Of a DNA stretch of 15,014 nucleotides, positions 6,717 through 13,801 are shown in pieces. Position numbers and translations under genes: made by a program. Origin of the DNA: Bacteroidaceae bacterium (GTDB lineage Bacteria; Bacteroidota; Bacteroidia; Bacteroidales; CHK158-818). The notes beneath the pieces are model-generated. The model was given only the letters and a program-made list of their open reading frames with translations. It made no database searches and was not told the origin of the DNA. Location: contig JAFUKV010000008.1 in the NCBI GenBank assembly GCA_017467745.1, positions 1-15,014 of the forward strand. Reading direction: 5' to 3'. Position 1 is the stretch's first letter; each line of letters starts with the position of its first letter.

Positions 6717-7280
6717 TTAAATGTGTTTGATGATTTTAGCAGGTACTCCGGCTACAATGGTATTATCGGGCACATTTTTAGTAACTACCGATCCGGCAGC
6801 AACAACGGCTCCGTAACCGATGGTTACACCGGGTAGGATGGTTGAGTTTGAACCTATCCATACTTTATCGCCTATTTTTACCGGAGAGGGAATGAGATCT
6901 TCTCTGTCGTCGGGGATGAGGGCGTGATTTAAAGTCGCTATTAAGGTGTTGTGCCCGATAAGAACGTCATCTCCTATTGTTATGCCTCCTTGATCTTGAA
7001 ATTTACAACCGGCGTTAATGAAAACATGTTTCCCAATTGTAATGTTTTTACCGCAGTCTGTGTAAAAAGGAGGGAAGAGCCTGAAACTGTCGTCAATATC
7101 TTTTCCGGTCAGTTCTTTCATTAATGAAATGATTTTTTCAGGTGTATGATATGCCGTATTAATTTCCATTGTTATTTTGATAGCTTCTTGGCTTAGAAGG
7201 CACATTACCTGATGTATTTCTGAATTGGCTTTGACGGTATGACCGCTGTTCATGTAATTCAAAAAAGATTGTATGTCCAT
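6717..7280 (-). CDS. Hexapeptide-repeat sugar O-acetyltransferase (maltose/galactoside type)
   Basis: A 187-residue left-handed beta-helix acyltransferase of the LacA/Maa family. After a helical N-terminal section (about 1-60), hexapeptide repeats run from FINAGCKFQDQGGITIGDDVLIGHNT (about 88-112) to KIGDKVWIGSNSTILPGVTIGYGAVVAAGSVVTKNVP (135-171), with the closing AGVPAKIIK. The conserved catalytic His is at LNH119, matching His115 of E. coli LacA. These enzymes move acetyl from acetyl-CoA to a sugar hydroxyl in the cytoplasm, mostly as trimers. The true acceptor here is unknown. It is the first gene of a two-gene unit with the exported hydrolase, and a -7 element lies 25 nt upstream. Confidence 0.9.
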   Translation of the reverse strand: MDIQSFLNYMNSGHTVKANSEIHQVMCLLSQEAIKITMEINTAYHTPEKIISLMKELTGKDIDDSFRLFPPFYTDCGKNITIGKHVFINAGCKFQDQGGITIGDDVLIGHNTLIATLNHALIPDDREDLIPSPVKIGDKVWIGSNSTILPGVTIGYGAVVAAGSVVTKNVPDNTIVAGVPAKIIKHI

Positions 7281-7305
7281 ATTTTTCGTATTTTATTTTA
7301 CAATA

Positions 7306-7313
7306 CAAAGTTA
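7306..7313 (-). promoter_or_regulatory. Bacteroides-type -7 element for the O-acetyltransferase/hydrolase unit
   Basis: The minus strand reads TAACTTTG, an exact TAnnTTTG match, 25 nt before the ATG at 7280. No well-spaced TTG is visible upstream. Confidence 0.5.
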
Positions 7314-7443
7314 GAGGTTTTGAGTTGTTAGGAGAATACCTTTTTTACAGAAGAAAATACCCCGATTACAGAATGTGTGTTATTAATATGTCGGATTTCC
7401 GTATTCGCACCATTACGTGTGTTTTGGGGTATATAAAGTCGGT

Positions 7444-7464
7444 TGTATGCCGAGAGGGCATACA
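7444..7464. terminator. Small hairpin downstream of the EamA permease gene
   Basis: TGTATGCC (7444-7451) pairs with GGCATACA (7457-7464) around a 5-base loop. It is 38 nt past the permease stop on the minus strand. There is no T-run on that strand, so terminator function is uncertain. The rest of 7314-7501 shows no feature. Confidence 0.35.
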
Positions 7465-7501
7465 TAAAAATTGTACACGGAAGTATTGTTCTGGTTCTTG
7501 C

Positions 7502-8407
7502 TTAGCTTAGACGACTGCCTAAGTAGAGGAATAGCATCCCTATCAGTACCAAAATCAAATCGGGTACTTTACTGCGGATATTTTTTTCGCGCAATAGCAA
7601 TGCTCCGCCGATAAAACTTACGACTACGCTGCTGCGCCGTACCATCGAGATGATTGAAATCATAGAGTCGGGATAACTCAGAGCGTAAAAATAGACGAAA
7701 TCGGCCAATGTCAGGAATAAAGAGATAAAAAAGATGCTGTTTCGCCAGACGAACGGGGTTGTTTCTTTTCGTTTGGGATACCATAAAATCATCAGTATAA
7801 AGAACATGATTCCCATTTGATAAAACGTGTACCACACTTGTACCGTCATAGGGTCGAAGTGTTTCAGTAGATACTTGTCGTATAATCCGCTCATCGCACC
7901 GGTTATAGTTGCTAAAACGATGAATCCTATCCATTTGTTGTGTGCGAACCGGATACCTTCCTTTTTCCCCGATATAGATAGCATGTAAAATGAAAGGATA
8001 GCCGATAGCACGCCTATCCATTGATATATGTTCAGCCGTTCACCGAAAATCAACAATGCGCCTAAAAGCGTTAGTACGGGTTGAGAGGCTTTTATGGGTG
8101 CAGACAATGTTAAAGGAAGGTGTTTCATGGCGAAATATGCCAATATCCACGAAGATAATACGATTACGGCTTTCAGTAGTAAATAAAGATGTGCTCCCGA
8201 TTGCAACGGCGGTATGTATACAACGGTTTGCTGCATCCACTCCGGTTGGCATCGAGAGAGTATCAACAGCGGAACGAAAAAAAGGCTGCAAAATAGCGTA
8301 TTGAGAAATAAAACCGGAATAACGGCATTTTTGTTTAATGAAACCTTTTTACATAAGTCGTATAGCCCGAGCAAACAGGCGGAAATAAAAGCGAGTCCTA
8401 ACCACAT
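7502..8407 (-). CDS. EamA/DMT superfamily permease
   Basis: A 301-residue inner-membrane transporter with about ten hydrophobic helices, the normal size for the drug/metabolite transporter superfamily. Two EamA repeats are visible, about 1-145 and 158-298. Both begin with a related helix (GLAFISACLLGLYDLCKK and TITGAMSGLYDKYLLK), reflecting the internal duplication of the family. The first half ends PIKASQPVLTLLGALLIFGERLNIYQWIGV and the second SVVVSFIGGALLLREKNIRSK, the usual 'conserved E' helix pairs. Substrate cannot be assigned; relatives move amino acids, nucleotides or sugars. Only 3 nt separate its ATG from the truA stop, so it is translated as the second gene of that operon. No functional link with tRNA modification is evident. 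Confidence 0.9.
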   Translation of the reverse strand: MWLGLAFISACLLGLYDLCKKVSLNKNAVIPVLFLNTLFCSLFFVPLLILSRCQPEWMQQTVVYIPPLQSGAHLYLLLKAVIVLSSWILAYFAMKHLPLTLSAPIKASQPVLTLLGALLIFGERLNIYQWIGVLSAILSFYMLSISGKKEGIRFAHNKWIGFIVLATITGAMSGLYDKYLLKHFDPMTVQVWYTFYQMGIMFFILMILWYPKRKETTPFVWRNSIFFISLFLTLADFVYFYALSYPDSMISIISMVRRSSVVVSFIGGALLLREKNIRSKVPDLILVLIGMLFLYLGSRLS

Positions 8408-8410
8408 AAT

Positions 8411-9160
8411 TTAGAGAAATATTTCGTCCGGATAAGTGATTCCAACCAGAAAAAGGCCTTGTGCCGGTACGGAAGTTCCGGCGCTGCAACGATTTTTAGC
8501 TTCTATAATACGGCAAAAATCTTCAACGCTCAACCGTCCTCTGCCTACATCTAACAGTGTACCGACAATGGCGCGTACCATGTTGCGTAAAAAGCGGTCG
8601 GCTTGGATGGTAAAACGGAATAAGTCTCCCTCTTTGCTCCATTCAGCTTTCATGATTTTACAGTTGTTCGTTTTTACATCTGTGTGTAGTTTGCTGAAAC
8701 TTGTAAAATCGGTATAGTTGAATAGACAATTAGCAGCCTTGTTCATCTTTTCCCAATCAAGGGTAGAGTGTTGCTTCATAGAGTAACGTCCGAAGAAAGG
8801 GTCTTTTGTTGAAGACAGGAAGTAATGGTATGTCCGCGAAAGCGCATCGAAACGGCTATGTGCGTCGTTATGAACCGGAACTATTTTTGAAACGGCGATG
8901 TCTTTGGGTAATATCCGGTTCAGCCGTTCAGAAAATGCCGCTGTGTCGGATAATGCCGTTTCCGTGTCGAAATGGGCAACCATGAGCCGGGCATGAACGC
9001 CGGTATCGGTTCTTCCTGCTCCGGTAATAGAAACCGGTTGCCTTAATATTGTAGATAAAGCCTTTTCGAGACACTCTTGTACGGTAATGCCGTTCGGTTG
9101 TATTTGCCAACCGTGATATGCAGATCCGTCATACGATAAGTATATAAAATAGCGTTGCAC
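8411..9160 (-). CDS. truA: tRNA pseudouridine synthase A
   Basis: A 249-residue enzyme that converts uridines 38-40 of the tRNA anticodon arm to pseudouridine. It shows YFIYLSYDGSAYHGWQIQPNG at the N-terminus, the catalytic loop GAGRTDTGVHA with nucleophile Asp52 (Asp60 in E. coli), RFDALSRTYHYFL, and FLRNMVRAIVGTLLDVGRG near the end. The GTG at 9160 is chosen as start: it gives the family's usual length and N-terminus (MQRYFIYLSYDG), and a TATCTTTG -7 element lies 20 nt upstream. An in-frame ATG at 9235 would add 25 residues unlike any TruA and would be upstream of that element. It forms a two-gene unit with the EamA permease. Confidence 0.95.
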   Translation of the reverse strand: MQRYFIYLSYDGSAYHGWQIQPNGITVQECLEKALSTILRQPVSITGAGRTDTGVHARLMVAHFDTETALSDTAAFSERLNRILPKDIAVSKIVPVHNDAHSRFDALSRTYHYFLSSTKDPFFGRYSMKQHSTLDWEKMNKAANCLFNYTDFTSFSKLHTDVKTNNCKIMKAEWSKEGDLFRFTIQADRFLRNMVRAIVGTLLDVGRGRLSVEDFCRIIEAKNRCSAGTSVPAQGLFLVGITYPDEIFL

Positions 9161-9180
9161 CCCTATTCTCTTTTTGCCTG

Positions 9181-9188
9181 CAAAGATA
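9181..9188 (-). promoter_or_regulatory. Bacteroides-type -7 element for truA-permease
   Basis: The minus strand reads TATCTTTG, an exact TAnnTTTG match, 20 nt upstream of the GTG at 9160. It lies inside the longer frame that starts at 9235, which argues against that start. No clear -33 TTG is seen. Confidence 0.5.
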
Positions 9189-9343
9189 GGGATAAAAAAC
9201 GAAGAAATGAACGGGTGTGGAACGGGGACGTTCAATTTGCCGGTTTTGAAATATAAAACGGGAGGGTTTATCTGTTTTATACGTTTTTTTGTGCTGGAAA
9301 TGAAAAAAATACGTGAGAAAATCAGCAGTTTGTTTTGTTTTTC

Positions 9344-9351
9344 TACATTTG
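9344..9351 (+). promoter_or_regulatory. Bacteroides-type -7 element for the FG-GAP pseudogene
   Basis: TACATTTG is an exact TAnnTTTG match, 27 nt before the ATG at 9379. The promoter of the decayed gene may therefore still fire. A correctly spaced -33 TTG is not obvious. Confidence 0.4.
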
Positions 9352-9378
9352 TTCTAGGAAATTCTAAATGCCTGCATT

Positions 9379-10794
9379 ATGAAAAATATCGTCGTGTTCT
9401 GTTTTTTTGTTTGGCCTGCTATTCTTTTCAGTCAAACGAAATGGGAACGAATTTCTTCGCTTGCCGGAGAAATAGAGATGCCTAACGGAGGGAATCAACA
9501 AACTTGTTGTGTTGTTGCGGATTTTAATGGTGATGGAGTAAATGATTTTGTTATAGGCGAACGCTCTTCTATGCCTTCTATGGTAGTTTATATTCGTACA
9601 TCGAAAGGGTGGGATAAATACACGGTTGATAATGACCGTCGTACTCCGGAAGCCGGAGCTTGTGCCGTAGATATTAATAACGACGGTTATCTTGATGTGG
9701 TAGCCGGGGGCGATTGGCAGTCTAACGAGGTTTGGTGGTACGAGAATCCCGGACAAGATTTGGCTCTTTCTTCGTCGTGGAAACGTCATATAATAAAGAA
9801 TTGGGGAGAAACCAAACATCATGACATAATGGCTATCGATTTGGACGGGGACGGAAAGCAGGAAATAGCTTTCTGGAATCAAGGCGCACAAACCATGTTT
9901 TTTGCCCGTGTACCGGATTATCCGGCGGGAAAATGGGAGGTAAAGCCTATTTATCGATATGAACGTAAAGAGGTTCCGCCGAGAGCGAGTTATAAGTTTA
10001 ACGATGTGAACGAGCATGAGGGTTTGTGTAAGGCGGATATGGATGGAGATGGTTTCATGGAAATAGTAGGAGGCGCTATGTGGTTCAAATATACAGGAGA
10101 CGACCGTTTTGAAGCTCATACGATAGATTCCGCCTATCATTATAGCCGTTGCGCAGCCGGGCAACTGAAAAAAGGCGGTCGGCCGGAAATTATTCTTGTT
10201 GTCGGCGATGGCGTTGGCCCGATGTTGCTGTACTCGTTTGATGAAAAGACAAAAAAATGGGAGCATAAAACCGTTGTAGATAGGTAGATAACGGACATTC
10301 GTTACAGATTGTAGATGTTGACGGAGACGGACATTTGGATATTTGGTTTGCCGAAATGCGTTTAAATGGCGGAAACGAACAGTCTCAACATAAAATTTTG
10401 TATGGCGATGGAACCGGAAACTTTACTCGGGAAGAGATTATTTCGGTAGGAGAAGATTTACATGAATCGAAAATAGCGGATCTCGATGGTGATGGAGACC
10501 TCGATATTATAGGGAAAGGGTATGACTTGAAAGGCGGCAACTTGAATATTTGGCTGCAAAACGGAACCGGAAAAGTCGTAGCGGAAAAATCGGGAACTTT
10601 CCGTAAAAATGCAGGTTTGCAATTATATTCTTTTCGAGATGATTTTGAAAATGATGTGGAAGAAACATTGCGATATGTCTCTTTGTTAGGATTCAAAGAG
10701 ATGCGGATGTAAGAAATTTTATATTGAAGATGAGTCGCCCGATGCCCGAAAACAAGTAGAAGAATCTCTTGCTTATTTAAAAGAGTTAAGGTAA
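9379..10794 (+). pseudogene. Decayed exported FG-GAP/VCBS repeat protein fused to a sugar-phosphate isomerase/epimerase-like barrel
   Basis: A signal peptide (first 18-19 residues) opens the frame. FG-GAP-type Asp-rich repeats follow: ADFNGDGVND (48-57), VDINNDGYLD (97-106), IDLDGDGKQE (153-162) and ADMDGDGFME (219-228). The frame stops at 10285-10287 (VVDR stop). The next frame continues the same protein at once (VDNGHSLQIVDVDGDGHLD, then ADLDGDGDLD), as if one G were lost near 10283. It ends with NAGLQLYSFRDDFENDVEETLRYVSLLGFKE, the start of a xylose-isomerase-like TIM barrel, then stops at 10710-10712. From 10708 to 10794 the first frame gives CKKFYIEDESPDARKQVEES and AYLKELR, a typical end of such barrels. 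About 200 barrel residues between are missing. Two lesions make this a pseudogene, though the first could be a sequencing error. Confidence 0.8.
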
Positions 10795-10799
10795 TAAAA

Positions 10800-10842
10800 A
10801 ATGCCTTCGGGAAAGTTAGATATGAAACTTTCCGGAGGCATT
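10800..10842 (-). terminator. Rho-independent terminator after the GH92 gene
   Basis: AATGCCTTCGGGAAAGTT (10800-10817) pairs with 10826-10842 with one G-U pair and one bulged base; the loop is 8 bases. On the minus strand the stem is followed by a run of T, 24 nt past the GH92 stop, a classic terminator. It also closes the convergent pseudogene, 5 nt after its last stop codon. Confidence 0.85.
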
Positions 10843-10865
10843 CTCAATATTTGTCCAGAGCGCAA

Positions 10866-13184
10866 TTATTCTGCTTTTTTGTAAAGCATTGTTTTGTTTG
10901 GCTCAGACAGCGAAGCCGGATAAGCGTTCTTGGATGTTGCTCGTTTATAGTTCGGTTTGTCGCTCATGACAAAGTGTAAAGATACGCCCGATTTTATATC
11001 ATCGTACGTTAAGGATGATTTATCGTATTTCTTGCCGTTTATGTATAAATCTTTTACGTACACGTTCTCTTTCGACCAGTTTTCCGTTGTCATCTTTATT
11101 TCTTGTCCGTTGCTCATTGTGATAGAGAGAGCTTCTACGCAGGGAGACCCAATGTTATAAATATTGCTGGATGGTGCAACGGGATAGAATCCGGCGCAAT
11201 TAAACATATACCATGCCGACATTTGGCCGCAATCGTCATTTCCGCTTAAAGAACCCGGCTCGTTTCCGTAAAAACGATCTACGATTTCGCGTATCCATTT
11301 CTGGCATTTCCAAGGTTGCCCGATGTAATTGTATAAATAAGCCACATGGTGGCAGGGTTCGTTACCGTGCCAATATCCGCCGATGCGTCCCTGTATATCG
11401 TGTGCGCCCGGAATGTCATCGGGCAGCTCTACCGTGAAGAGTTCATCTAAGCGTGTTTCAAAAAGTTTGCGTCCCATTAAGTTGATGTATCCTTGTACAT
11501 CGTGCGGAACATACCATGTGTATTGCATGGTAAATCCTTCTGTAATATCGCCCCAGCCGTTTACCGATCCCGGTCCTTGGTAAGCAATGGGGGTGAAAGG
11601 CGTACGCCAATTACCTTGGGTATCACGTCCGCGCATATACTTTGTTTCCGGATCAATCAATGTTTGGTACGACAAAGACCGATTTAAAAAGTAATTGTAG
11701 TCGTCTGTTTTTCCCAAAGCCTTAGCAGCCTGGGCTATGCAATAGTCGTCGTAGGCGTATTCCAATGTTTTAGATACGGATTCCGCTTCTTTGTCAAACG
11801 GCACGTAACCGTTGCGGATGTAATCGGGCAAGCAGTCGTAGTGAGGATTTAGCGCAGTTTGTTTCATCGCTTCATAAGCACGTTCGTAGTCGAATCCTTT
11901 TACGCCTTTTACAATCATATCGGACAGAACGGAAACGGCGTGATAACCGATCATGCACCAAGTCTCATTTCCGTAAAAAGACCAGATGGGCAACATCTTT
12001 TCCGTGCTTTTGTCGAAATGCGCCAACATGGAGTTGGCTATGTCTGCGTTTATGTCTTGATGCACCAGATTGAACCAAGGATGCAGCGCACGGTACGTAT
12101 CCCATAGAGACAGGGTTGTATAATTGGTAAAACCTTTCGCCTCTTCTATGTTTTTATCTAATCCTCTGAAACGTCCGTCGGCATCTTGAAAAATAAAAGG
12201 ATGTAATGCTGCGTGATAAGCAGAGGTATAGAAAGTTTCTTTTGTTTTCCGGTCGGCAGTTACTTTATATTTTTGTAATTCTTTTTCCCACAGGTTTATG
12301 CCTTTGTTTTTTAATCCGTCAAATGTTTCTCCGTTCAACTCTTGCAAATTTAAACGTGCGCCGTCTGTACTAATGGCGGAAATGGCAGTTTTTACGGTAA
12401 TTTCTTCGCCTTCTTTGGTAGAGAAAGAGAGGCAGGCCATCAAGTTCTTTCCCCATGCTTCACGGTCGCTTCTGAATCGGGATGTGTTGTAAATTACCGG
12501 TTTTTTATTTTGTATTATGCGCAATGTGTCGGGTTTTTTAGAAAAAACGGCGGTGAAATACACGTGCCGTTCAGGTCCCCATCCTTTTACTAATTTATAA
12601 CCGGTAATGGTAGAGTCGTTTTCTACACGCAGATTAGCCCATTCGCAAGATTGCCATAGCGTATGGTTCAGATCTATCATAATAAACGACTTATCTGATT
12701 TTGGATATGTAAATCTAAACATTCCGCTTCTTTGCCCGGCTGTCATTTCCGCTTTTACGCCATAGTCTTGCAGTTGTACGGCATAGTAATTAGGCGACGC
12801 CCACTCTTTTTCGTGTGAGTATCGAGAGCGGTAGCCTTCGTCCGGATTTTCTCGGCTGCCCGGATCTAATTTCATTTCGCCCGTGCCCGGAATGAAAAGG
12901 AAATCGCCTAAATCGGGAATGCCTGTTCCGCTTAGATGTGTCAAACTGAAACCTAAAATAGAGGTATGATTGTATTTATAACCGGCTGCTGCGTCGTAAA
13001 ATTTAGAGTCGGTATCCGGACTGATTTGAATACCTCCGAAAGGAATTTGTGCTCCGGGATAAACGTTTCCGTATCCGTCTGTCCCTACCATCGGATTGAC
13101 ATATTCGGTCAGTTTTTCATTTTGAGCCATGCCGGATAATGCAAAACACGATATGGTAAGTAATGTATAAAATTTCAATTTCAT
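10866..13184 (-). CDS. GH92 family alpha-mannosidase, exported
   Basis: A full-length 772-residue glycoside hydrolase family 92 enzyme. These are calcium-dependent, inverting exo-alpha-mannosidases. A signal peptide (1-20, GMA before QNEK) sends it to the periplasm or surface. The N-terminal beta domain begins with YVNPMVGTDGYGNVYPGAQIPFG and includes GFSLTHLSGTG. The (alpha/alpha)6 catalytic domain shows TLSLWDTYRALHPW (357-370), WGDITEGFTMQYTWYVPHD (544-562; Glu549 is the probable general acid), WHGNEPCHH (605-613) and SGNDDCGQMSAWYMF (647-661; Asp651 a probable base-side residue). The cleaved linkage cannot be assigned. No SusC/SusD pair or other hydrolase adjoins it, so it is an orphan here rather than part of a visible utilisation locus. 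It has its own -7 element and terminator. Confidence 0.95.
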   Translation of the reverse strand: MKLKFYTLLTISCFALSGMAQNEKLTEYVNPMVGTDGYGNVYPGAQIPFGGIQISPDTDSKFYDAAAGYKYNHTSILGFSLTHLSGTGIPDLGDFLFIPGTGEMKLDPGSRENPDEGYRSRYSHEKEWASPNYYAVQLQDYGVKAEMTAGQRSGMFRFTYPKSDKSFIMIDLNHTLWQSCEWANLRVENDSTITGYKLVKGWGPERHVYFTAVFSKKPDTLRIIQNKKPVIYNTSRFRSDREAWGKNLMACLSFSTKEGEEITVKTAISAISTDGARLNLQELNGETFDGLKNKGINLWEKELQKYKVTADRKTKETFYTSAYHAALHPFIFQDADGRFRGLDKNIEEAKGFTNYTTLSLWDTYRALHPWFNLVHQDINADIANSMLAHFDKSTEKMLPIWSFYGNETWCMIGYHAVSVLSDMIVKGVKGFDYERAYEAMKQTALNPHYDCLPDYIRNGYVPFDKEAESVSKTLEYAYDDYCIAQAAKALGKTDDYNYFLNRSLSYQTLIDPETKYMRGRDTQGNWRTPFTPIAYQGPGSVNGWGDITEGFTMQYTWYVPHDVQGYINLMGRKLFETRLDELFTVELPDDIPGAHDIQGRIGGYWHGNEPCHHVAYLYNYIGQPWKCQKWIREIVDRFYGNEPGSLSGNDDCGQMSAWYMFNCAGFYPVAPSSNIYNIGSPCVEALSITMSNGQEIKMTTENWSKENVYVKDLYINGKKYDKSSLTYDDIKSGVSLHFVMSDKPNYKRATSKNAYPASLSEPNKTMLYKKAE

Positions 13185-13224
13185 GTTTGTAAACTTTATA
13201 AATTTGCAACTTTTTTATTGAAGA

Positions 13225-13232
13225 CAAAAGTA
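13225..13232 (-). promoter_or_regulatory. Bacteroides-type -7 element for the GH92 gene
   Basis: The minus strand reads TACTTTTG, an exact TAnnTTTG match, 40 nt before the ATG at 13184. No -33 TTG at the usual spacing is seen. The gap to the upstream GNAT stop at 13297 shows no terminator hairpin, so read-through is also possible. Confidence 0.45.
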
Positions 13233-13296
13233 GTAATAAAAATATGAATATTAAAAAGGGTCTATGCAATAGTTATGCGGAATCTATATGGAATAT

Positions 13297-13794
13297 TTAC
13301 AGCGTTTTCTCGAAAGTGTAAAACGTTCCGTTTTTACCGGTCAGAGGTATTTCTCCACAACGGGTATAACCGCATCGGGTATATAGTAAATGCGCCGGAG
13401 TGTTGGTAGAACAGGAGTCGAACCGGATAGAACGGTATTTTTGCCTGCTAGCTTCGTTTTCGATAAAATCGATTAAAATTTCTCCGAAATGTTTGCCTCT
13501 ATGGTCGGGGGCTATGAATAGACGGTGCATGTAAAGCGCCGGACAAGGAGTTTTCCAGTTGACAGATTGATAATGAATGTCGTATGTCTCATTAATAGAA
13601 ACGGCTCCTATTAATTGTTCGGTTTTTGCCAACAGCAAAAACAGGCTTCCGGTCTCGATATCATTTTTTAATATCTCTTGCGATGGATATGTTTCGCTCC
13701 AACTCATACCCGGATAAGGATTCTGAATGACGGCTTGTTTTAAGGCATAAACATTCGGAAAGTCTTGTAATACCGCTTTTCGGAATAGGAACAT
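13297..13794 (-). CDS. GNAT family N-acetyltransferase
   Basis: A 165-residue single-domain GNAT protein, unrelated in detail to the one at 514-966. It opens with FRKAVLQDFPNVYALKQAVI. The beta4 strand and motif A are LYMHRLFIAPDHRGKHFGEIL (about 87-107), with the acetyl-CoA loop R99-G-K-H-F-G104. The usual C-terminal Tyr region is LLYTRCGYTRCGEIP (136-150), where YTRCG occurs twice in tandem. The acceptor substrate is unknown. Its ATG is 7 nt after the stop of the GH73-LysM gene, so the two are co-transcribed. The pairing suggests, but does not show, a link to cell-wall components. Confidence 0.87.
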   Translation of the reverse strand: MFLFRKAVLQDFPNVYALKQAVIQNPYPGMSWSETYPSQEILKNDIETGSLFLLLAKTEQLIGAVSINETYDIHYQSVNWKTPCPALYMHRLFIAPDHRGKHFGEILIDFIENEASRQKYRSIRFDSCSTNTPAHLLYTRCGYTRCGEIPLTGKNGTFYTFEKTL

Positions 13795-13801
13795 AAATCA
13801 A

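Noticed and set aside
7325..7510. 61-codon plus-strand open frame
   Set aside because: It begins at TTG, has no domain or ribosome binding site, and overlaps the end of the permease gene.
9364..10266. 300-codon minus-strand open frame opposite the FG-GAP gene
   Set aside because: It lies antisense to a clear signal peptide and Asp-rich repeats, and its translation shows no family pattern. It is a shadow frame.
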